Positions 60,375 through 64,000 of a DNA stretch of 64,000 bases are shown here, piece after piece (within the stretch, counting starts at the first letter, position 1; every line of letters starts with the position of its first letter). The notes beneath the pieces are model-generated. The model searched no databases, was not told the origin of the DNA, and saw only the letters and a list, made by a program, of their open reading frames with translations. Made by a program: the position numbers and the translations under genes. Source of the stretch: Alistipes senegalensis (GTDB taxonomy: Bacteria > Bacteroidota > Bacteroidia > Bacteroidales > Rikenellaceae); contig JAMPGH010000001.1 in the NCBI GenBank assembly GCA_023664045.1, forward strand, positions 56,090-120,089, given 5' to 3'.

Positions 60375-61045
60375 ATCAATTCTTTTAAATTATAATTCTT
60401 GTTCCACTCCTGAGAGTGGCCCTTCGAAACGACATATCCCTCCGTAGCCATCAGCAAAAGCGGCAAGTCCGAACGGCTGTCCGAATAAGCCACGCTTTCC
60501 TGTTCGGACAACGCTTCGGCCATTCGGGATCGCAACAACACGACCTTATTTTCATACATGCAATCCACTCCGCAAATCGTACCCGAACAAATTTTGCTGT
60601 CCGAAAACGCGATTTCCGTACTGATGTAACCCGCAAGTCCGAAAGCCTCGACAAAATACTTGATATAAATATCATATCCCCCCGATACGATCCAAACCGA
60701 ATCTCCAGCTTCCACATGCTTCTGAAGACGCATGACCATCATCGGGATGATGGAAGGTTTCAAACACTGTTCGTAATATGCTTTCGCCAACCGATCGAGC
60801 TCGGCATAACTTAATCCTTTCAACTGGCTAAGAATCATCCGCTTGCGCATCGTATTGCCCGGCAACAACCGATCCAAAAACCAAAAGAGCTGCAATCGCG
60901 TCAAAATCGAAACGACACACTGCAACAGACGCATTCGAGTCTTCCGAAGTCGCTCGCGACAAAAATCCACGTATCGGTCGGCAGTCTGAAACGAAATCAG
61001 CGTTTCGCAAAAATCGAAAAAGACCAGTTTACTCCCTTCCGGCAT
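60365..61045 (-). CDS. HAD-IB family phosphatase-like protein with an altered motif I
   Basis: 226 residues, HAD superfamily subfamily IB (SerB-like). Motif I reads FFDFCET (residues 9-15): the nucleophile Asp11 is present but position +2, usually Asp as general acid/base, is Cys13. Motif II Ser/Gly (WIVSGGYD), the motif III Lys (ENKVVLL) and motif IV (YSDSRSDLPLL) are intact. It overlaps the HisC-like gene by 17 bases, so the two products may act in sequence on a phosphorylated amine. Its activity is uncertain. Confidence 0.82.
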   Translation of the reverse strand: MPEGSKLVFFDFCETLISFQTADRYVDFCRERLRKTRMRLLQCVVSILTRLQLFWFLDRLLPGNTMRKRMILSQLKGLSYAELDRLAKAYYEQCLKPSIIPMMVMRLQKHVEAGDSVWIVSGGYDIYIKYFVEAFGLAGYISTEIAFSDSKICSGTICGVDCMYENKVVLLRSRMAEALSEQESVAYSDSRSDLPLLLMATEGYVVSKGHSQEWNKNYNLKELIWE

Positions 61046-62159
61046 AATAATATTCTATCACTCCGACTACCCGCTGCATCTGTTCGAGAGTTCCGATCGT
61101 CATTCGGAAACAATTATAAACGATCGGATCCTGTGTGGTATCGCGTACGAAAATATTGTTCTCCGCCAAGAAATCAAACAATTTCCGCTTTGCCTCCGGC
61201 GACGGGAACTTCATCAATAAGAAATTGCCGTAACCCGGATAAACCTGCAGATATTTATCGTAATCACGCATCTTTTCCACGAAAAACTTCTTCGCCACTT
61301 GCACCTCCTCCACATAACGGTGCATGTATTCCACATCGCTCAAAGCACCGATGGCAGCCTCCTGCGCTATGGTACTGAGATTCTTAGGATTTCTTACTCT
61401 GTTGATAAATTGGACGTTATCTTTCGAAGCTATCAAATACCCCACTCTGAAATTCGCGATAGCGAATGCCTTGGACATGGTACGAGAAATCAACAGATTG
61501 TCATACTGCAACACCAGATCTTTCACCGTATGTCCCGAAAACTCGAAATAAGCCTCGTCGATCAAAAACAAAGTATCCGCGAACTCGTTCAACAAATGCT
61601 CGATATATTCCTTGGTATGCACATTTCCCGTAGGATTGTTCGGATTGCACATATACACGACAGCCGGTTCTTTTTTTGTAATGTCCTCTTCGAACTTCCG
61701 GGCGTCGAACTTGAAATCCTCCGTATAGTTCGAATAAAAAACCTCGGCGCCGTTGGCCTGACACGTCAAACGAAAATTATCGTAAGACGGGCCCAATATA
61801 ATTATCGGATCACCCACACTGATATATACCTTACAGATATACTCATGAAGCGCATCGGAACTCCCGAAATACTGCACATTTTCTTCGGGCAATCCGACAT
61901 AGGCCGATAACAACTCCAACAACTCTTTATTATAAGTCGTGGGATAAAGATTGAAAAAATTGGGTTCTTCCAAAATGCGCTGCAATCGCTCCTTAACCCG
62001 AGGACTGGGCGGAATCGTAGCTTCGTTCCAATCCAATTTCAAAATATCGGAACGATCCTGCGGCGTTACGGTCCAAATTTTGTGCGAAGCCAATTTGTAA
62101 GGCTTGAGATTCCTCAAATATTTATTAGGAAATTTCATAAAACGATGATCTTTTTTCAA
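61029..62159 (-). CDS. HisC-like aminotransferase in a polysaccharide locus
   Basis: 376 residues of the class I/II fold, resembling histidinol-phosphate aminotransferase: LKLDWNEATIPPSP, the substrate/PLP phosphate region YFGSSDALHEYI, YMCNPNNPTGNVH, LFLIDEAYFEF and the PLP lysine in SRTMSKAFAIANFRVGY. In this operon it is more likely to make an amino-alcohol or amino-sugar precursor than histidine. Paired with the HAD gene it overlaps. An alternative start is 21 bases downstream. Confidence 0.85.
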   Translation of the reverse strand: MKKDHRFMKFPNKYLRNLKPYKLASHKIWTVTPQDRSDILKLDWNEATIPPSPRVKERLQRILEEPNFFNLYPTTYNKELLELLSAYVGLPEENVQYFGSSDALHEYICKVYISVGDPIIILGPSYDNFRLTCQANGAEVFYSNYTEDFKFDARKFEEDITKKEPAVVYMCNPNNPTGNVHTKEYIEHLLNEFADTLFLIDEAYFEFSGHTVKDLVLQYDNLLISRTMSKAFAIANFRVGYLIASKDNVQFINRVRNPKNLSTIAQEAAIGALSDVEYMHRYVEEVQVAKKFFVEKMRDYDKYLQVYPGYGNFLLMKFPSPEAKRKLFDFLAENNIFVRDTTQDPIVYNCFRMTIGTLEQMQRVVGVIEYYYAGRE

Positions 62160-62172
62160 ATATGCAATACGT

Positions 62173-63456
62173 TCAACAACCGGCTAAAGAGCGATTTTCC
62201 TTTTTTATGATTTTACAAGCAATCATTATGCGATAAAACAATTCACCCAGATAAGAAAGCAGAGTAATAACAACGAACGACACGACCGAAGTCAGCCATC
62301 CGTTGAAATACACGATACCCAGCAACGCCAGATAAATACCGGTCGTTACGAAAATGCTGTAAAGCAAATATTTGTTATACCCGAACGCTATCATCAAATT
62401 GGACGCAATAAAAACGCTTACACCCAAAAAGACAGGAGCCAGCGAATACAACCGAAGCGGAAACAACTCGATCTCCTCCTCGAAAAAAAACCGGACTATT
62501 TCGGGCAGGAAAATATTCAACAAACCGACCGATATGCAAACAAGTACGAATAACCCGCCGACAACGATTTTGAATACCCGAACATTTTTTTCCTTAGCGA
62601 TTTTAGGTAACAAGACAGTACTCAATATTTCGGAAGGTTTGGAAAGAAGAGTGGTGATTTTGGAACCCAAATCATAAACCACCATTTGGTTCATCGTAAT
62701 GAAATGCCCCAACAAAATATAATTTAATTTATCCTTTATCGTACACACGATATTGGTCAAAAAAATTAACGAAGCATCTTTGAAATAGTATTTCAGCACC
62801 CCGAAAGACGGAATCTTATAAACGATGCGATCATGCCCGAAGATAATGCAAAGGGACCAGAATCCACCGACCAGATACCCCGCACTCATCAATACGGGAA
62901 CTAACAAATAATTGTCCGCACTTTTGATGCACAAAAAGATCAAGACTATGGAAACGGAACGTATCGCAATATTCAAAATCGTAATATACCGCATTTTTTC
63001 AATCCCCTGAAAATAGAACTGAGGAAACAACAATTCGTTCAACGTCAAACCAAAAGAAAAAACGAACAGCCAAAAATGCTCTCTATATGTCGTAGCTGCA
63101 TAAACGATGGCGACATACAAAAACAAGCAACATATCCACAACAAAAACCGAATGGTCAGTATAGACGACATGATCTCCGACAATTTCTCGTGATTGTTGC
63201 GATTTATGGCAATATGCTTAGCACTCACCGCATTGAACCCGAAATCTACGATGAGAGAACAATAGCTCGCGACGATTTGAGCCAAAATAACCCATCCATA
63301 CAATTCGGCACCCAATGTACGAATCAAATAAGGATATGTTATCAGCGGAGCTGCCAAAACGAATAGCTGCAAGACAGAAATATAGGAAAAATTCTTGAAC
63401 AGCGTAGCATTCTTTTTAACAATCTCCTTACCATGCTGCAAATAGAATCCGATCAT
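62173..63456 (-). CDS. Polysaccharide flippase (Wzx-like)
   Basis: 427 residues with about 12 transmembrane segments. The N-terminus (FKNFSYISVLQLFVLAAPLI, TYPYLIRTLGAELYGWVILA) is typical of the MATE-like polysaccharide transporter family that flips undecaprenyl-linked repeat units. It is the first complete gene of the operon in the window, after ugd. Confidence 0.92.
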   Translation of the reverse strand: MIGFYLQHGKEIVKKNATLFKNFSYISVLQLFVLAAPLITYPYLIRTLGAELYGWVILAQIVASYCSLIVDFGFNAVSAKHIAINRNNHEKLSEIMSSILTIRFLLWICCLFLYVAIVYAATTYREHFWLFVFSFGLTLNELLFPQFYFQGIEKMRYITILNIAIRSVSIVLIFLCIKSADNYLLVPVLMSAGYLVGGFWSLCIIFGHDRIVYKIPSFGVLKYYFKDASLIFLTNIVCTIKDKLNYILLGHFITMNQMVVYDLGSKITTLLSKPSEILSTVLLPKIAKEKNVRVFKIVVGGLFVLVCISVGLLNIFLPEIVRFFFEEEIELFPLRLYSLAPVFLGVSVFIASNLMIAFGYNKYLLYSIFVTTGIYLALLGIVYFNGWLTSVVSFVVITLLSYLGELFYRIMIACKIIKKENRSLAGC

Positions 63457-63700
63457 ATTCCGTCATCGCCGCATTCACCCATCCGTGGCCGAACCCTATC
63501 AGGGACAAGTCGAATTTTCATTTTATAAACATAGGAAGAGAGCGACAAGATAATACATAAAATACTTACCAAGTAAAATGCGTTATCGGGCTACTTCCTC
63601 CAATCTATAATAAACCATCGATATCTCTTAAAATGCCCAGAAGATTACAAATACTGAAAATGAATTTCAGCATATCGAGATATTCGAACATACGATCGGC
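63457..63700. other. AT-rich gap between ugd and wzx
   Basis: 244 bases without a gene. A small hairpin ctgaaaatgaatttcag sits near 63655-63671. No clear promoter consensus was found on the minus strand, so wzx may be transcribed from upstream or by a promoter I cannot recognise. Confidence 0.4.
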
Positions 63701-64000
63701 TTACTTTCCGATGCAGGAATAGGCGAATCCCGCGTCGAGGAGTTCATGCCGGTCGTAGATATTGCGACCGTCGAGCACAAGGGCCTGCCGCATCGTTTTT
63801 TTGAGGATACCCCAACTGGGTACGCGGAACTCTTTCCATTCGGTAACCACCATCAAGGCATCCGCCTCCGACACGGCATCGTACATATCTTCGGCATAGA
63901 GCACCTTGTCGCCGATCCTACGCCGGCACTCCTCCATCGCAATCGGATCGTAGACCTTGACGGTCGCACCGGCCTCGAGCAACCGATCGATCAAAACCAA
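63701..64000 (-). CDS. UDP-glucose/GDP-mannose 6-dehydrogenase family, C-terminal fragment
   Basis: Only the last 100 codons are in the window; the gene continues past base 64000. LLEAGATVKVYDPIAMEECR, EADALMVVTEWKEFRVPSW and VLDGRNIYDRHELLDAGFAY match the C-terminal NAD-binding domain of UDP-glucose 6-dehydrogenase. The complete enzyme would supply uronic-acid sugar nucleotides to the polysaccharide. It is separated from wzx by 244 bases. Confidence 0.9.
   Translation of the reverse strand: MVLIDRLLEAGATVKVYDPIAMEECRRRIGDKVLYAEDMYDAVSEADALMVVTEWKEFRVPSWGILKKTMRQALVLDGRNIYDRHELLDAGFAYSCIGK

Overview
The window looks like a chromosomal segment of a GC-rich member of the Bacteroidales, most like Alistipes (Rikenellaceae). 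This is inferred from content, not from a database match. The evidence is: promoters of the Bacteroidetes type (TAnnTTTG at -7 with TTG about 19-21 bases upstream), few Shine-Dalgarno sequences, many lipoproteins, a secreted C69 dipeptidase, a DUF5606 protein and a DUF2975/YozG pair. No rRNA, tRNA, CRISPR array, transposase or phage module was seen.

Layout. 1-9212: end of an M23/LysM cell-wall hydrolase, a YggS-type PLP protein, a C69 dipeptidase, dihydrolipoyl dehydrogenase, then two lipoprotein genes, one a metzincin-like protease with a beta-propeller and one a propeller only. 9288-19239: truA, then a same-strand run dapB-lepB-yigZ-uvrA-M16 protease-DJ-1/PfpI-O-methyltransferase-MazG. 19357-24868: a BlaR1/BlaI pair with clear operators, an orphan HsdR_N-type nuclease-like protein and a phosphohexomutase. 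25098-34161: dnaA, a WYL regulator with a tandem GNAT, a zinc ribbon, a bcp peroxidase, recA tightly linked to rel (ppGpp synthetase/hydrolase), two small membrane proteins and a HIT protein. 34162-38399: an XRE regulator behind an operator-rich AT-rich region, a gene-poor 1.4-kb stretch, and a ZnuA/ZnuC pair without a permease. 38569-53380: ompA-like, prohibitin, argS/dusB back to back, S41 protease, mgsA, DUF5606, MscS channel, a membrane protein, DUF2975/YozG and a large M16 protease. 53452-64000: a lower-GC surface-polysaccharide operon on the minus strand (ugd, wzx, HisC-like aminotransferase, HAD phosphatase, TupA-type ATP-grasp, GT2, wzy, Stealth phosphotransferase, GT2, initiating sugar transferase, DegT aminotransferase), running off the right edge.

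The most unusual content is repeat-based. (1) Five runs of exactly nine G on the plus strand. One lies inside the metzincin-like lipoprotein just before its zinc motif, and another lies immediately 5' of the YozG start codon, so both are candidate phase-variation tracts. (2) A MITE-like element with terminal inverted repeats, in three copies, each upstream of a gene. (3) A 74-base repeat family, in array form in the 5' leader of the DUF2975/YozG operon and inverted inside one MITE copy. (4) Unrelated short tandem arrays directly after several genes (19, about 41 and 24-53 base periods) and one in frame, adding five 15-residue repeats to the YigZ C-terminus. These suggest an active local repeat-generating process and possible switching of surface functions.
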